Below, in pieces: positions 63,085 through 64,000 of a stretch of DNA of 64,000 nt. Numbering within the stretch: position 1 is the first letter of the stretch; each line of letters opens with the position of its first letter. The position numbers and the translations under genes are program-made. The notes under the pieces were generated by a model. It did not search any database. It saw nothing but the letters and a program-made list of their open reading frames with translations, and had not been told where the DNA came from. The stretch is from an uncultured Polaribacter sp. (GTDB lineage: Bacteria > Bacteroidota > Bacteroidia > Flavobacteriales > Flavobacteriaceae), in the NCBI RefSeq assembly GCF_947500975.1, contig NZ_CANMUE010000001.1, positions 124,001-188,000 on the forward strand, given 5' to 3'.

Positions 63085-64000
63085 ATGGCGAGGATATTAC
63101 ACATTACAAATGGAGATAGTACAACCAACTATCTTAACAAACTAAAGTTTTCCGGCGATTTTATTACTTGGAGAGAAATGCTTTGTGAAGGTAAAACTAC
63201 CACAGATGTAGGTAGTGAAACCTTTTGGAAAAACAGATTTTATTTTTTTAAAACCTCTTACAATATAAGCAAACAAAAATTTATAGATTACACTTTAAAG
63301 GAATACAGAAATCTATGTAACCAAAAATCAAATGATGAAATTGTTTTATGGTTTGAACATGATTTGTTTTGCCAAATTAACATGTTAGCTGTAATTAGTT
63401 GGTTAAAGCGTTTCAGAAAAGGATATCACATTTCTTTAGTTTGTAGTGGAAATATAAAGGGCTCAGAAAGAAGAGTAGGTTTATCTGAATTAGATAACAA
63501 TCAAATAAATGAGCACTTTAAAAACAGAGTTACTCTAACACAAGATGATATTGAATATGGAGATTATATATGGCAACTGTATTGTTCAAATACTCCACTT
63601 CGTTTAGAAACTGTCTATAATTTTAATCAAATATCGTCTTTTAAATATTTAGCAACTGCCATTGAAGCACATTTAAAAAGATTTCCTTCAATAAAAAATG
63701 GTTTAAGTTCAGTTGAAAATAACATTTTACAAACGGTAGAAAAACAACAACCAAAATCAAAGAATAAGCTAATAACAGAACTTTTAAAAACTGAAGAAGT
63801 TTATGGTTTTGGAGACCTACAATATGAAAATAAAATAAATAAACTTTCAAAATTATTTTCTTCATTTAATCCTATAAAATTAAATAAAATAGGAAAACAA
63901 GTCATAGAAAATCAAGTTAATTTTTATGGCCAATTAAGAAATGATAATTCATATCTTGGTGGTTCTAAAAAATATAGTTTTTTATATAATGATGATTCTA
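63085..64000 (+). CDS. DUF1835-like protein (3' truncated by window edge)
   Basis: The frame from ATG 63085 stays open to the window end (305 codons). It begins MARILHITNGDSTTNYLNKL and contains VLWFEHDLFCQINMLAVISW, matching the DUF1835 domain (GD-x-T, W-x-E-D-L-F-D/C). No stop was found; its 3' end is outside the window. The function of DUF1835 proteins is not established. It is separated by 50 bases from the SUI1-like gene. Confidence 0.8.
   Translation, partial: MARILHITNGDSTTNYLNKLKFSGDFITWREMLCEGKTTTDVGSETFWKNRFYFFKTSYNISKQKFIDYTLKEYRNLCNQKSNDEIVLWFEHDLFCQINMLAVISWLKRFRKGYHISLVCSGNIKGSERRVGLSELDNNQINEHFKNRVTLTQDDIEYGDYIWQLYCSNTPLRLETVYNFNQISSFKYLATAIEAHLKRFPSIKNGLSSVENNILQTVEKQQPKSKNKLITELLKTEEVYGFGDLQYENKINKLSKLFSSFNPIKLNKIGKQVIENQVNFYGQLRNDNSYLGGSKKYSFLYNDDS

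Noticed and set aside
1..64000. tRNA, rRNA, prophage or insertion sequence genes
   Set aside because: None with a supportable cloverleaf, rRNA segment, transposase or phage structural gene was recognised on reading both strands; small tRNAs could still be missed by eye.

Overview
The window is strongly AT-rich chromosomal DNA from a member of the Bacteroidota, most likely a marine Flavobacteriaceae (a Polaribacter- or Tenacibaculum-like genome). The evidence is gene content: a type IX secretion (T9SS) type B cargo protein, a PorV/PorQ-like barrel, a carboxypeptidase-like/TonB receptor, DUF6495, DUF6452 and DUF6048 proteins, the rpsF-rpsR-rplI order, and repeated promoter -7 elements of the Bacteroidota form TAnnTTTG. 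No tRNA, rRNA, CRISPR array, intact insertion sequence or prophage was found. Most of it is core chromosome with short accessory patches.

Layout. 1-7.7 kb: end of tsaE, an alanine-dehydrogenase-like gene that lacks two catalytic residues, a 1378-residue repeat-rich T9SS surface protein, trmH and a sirtuin. 7.7-11.5 kb: a cytoplasmic signalling block (FIST sensor, histidine kinase, Hpt, LytTR regulator, plus a CheY-like regulator just upstream). 11.6-13.3 kb: DUF6495 and the ribosomal operon rpsF-rpsR-rplI. 13.4-14.2 kb: a decayed sterol-desaturase pseudogene. 14.3-18.2 kb: a canonical alanine dehydrogenase, then an ECF sigma / anti-sigma-like / outer-membrane protein group. 18.2-30 kb: PLP decarboxylase, malate:quinone oxidoreductase, priA (apparently with an AUU start), two methyltransferases, a ZIP transporter and recQ. 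29.8-33.7 kb: kdsD-tatC, lptB and pssA, all envelope functions. 33.7-38.3 kb: hydrolase, PorV/PorQ-like protein, DUF4105 protein and a MarR-GNAT fusion. 38.3-39.1 kb: a structured inverted-repeat element beside a repeat protein, possibly a cassette-like insertion. 39.1-43.6 kb: aroQ, xerD, rny, a 6S RNA and zapA with a coiled-coil partner. 43.7-53.8 kb: M23 peptidase, TonB receptor, bcp, M57 peptidase, nth, S9 peptidase, YbaB, DUF2752 and a CCC-motif-like protein. 53.9-64 kb: AsmA-like protein, rocD with a structured GC-rich leader, rlmD, pterin dehydratase, DUF6452/DUF6048, a 2OG-Fe(II) oxygenase, an eIF1-like factor and a truncated DUF1835 gene.

Functional themes. Envelope and surface biogenesis dominates (T9SS cargo, LptB, KdsD, TatC, AsmA, TonB receptor, M23). 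A second theme is loss of metal sites: the sirtuin lacks zinc cysteines, RecQ lacks its zinc cysteines and Nth lacks its 4Fe-4S cysteines. The items most worth following are the FIST/Hpt/LytTR phosphorelay, the catalytically altered Ald paralogue, the 38.3 kb structured element, the rocD leader, and the 6S RNA beside zapA.
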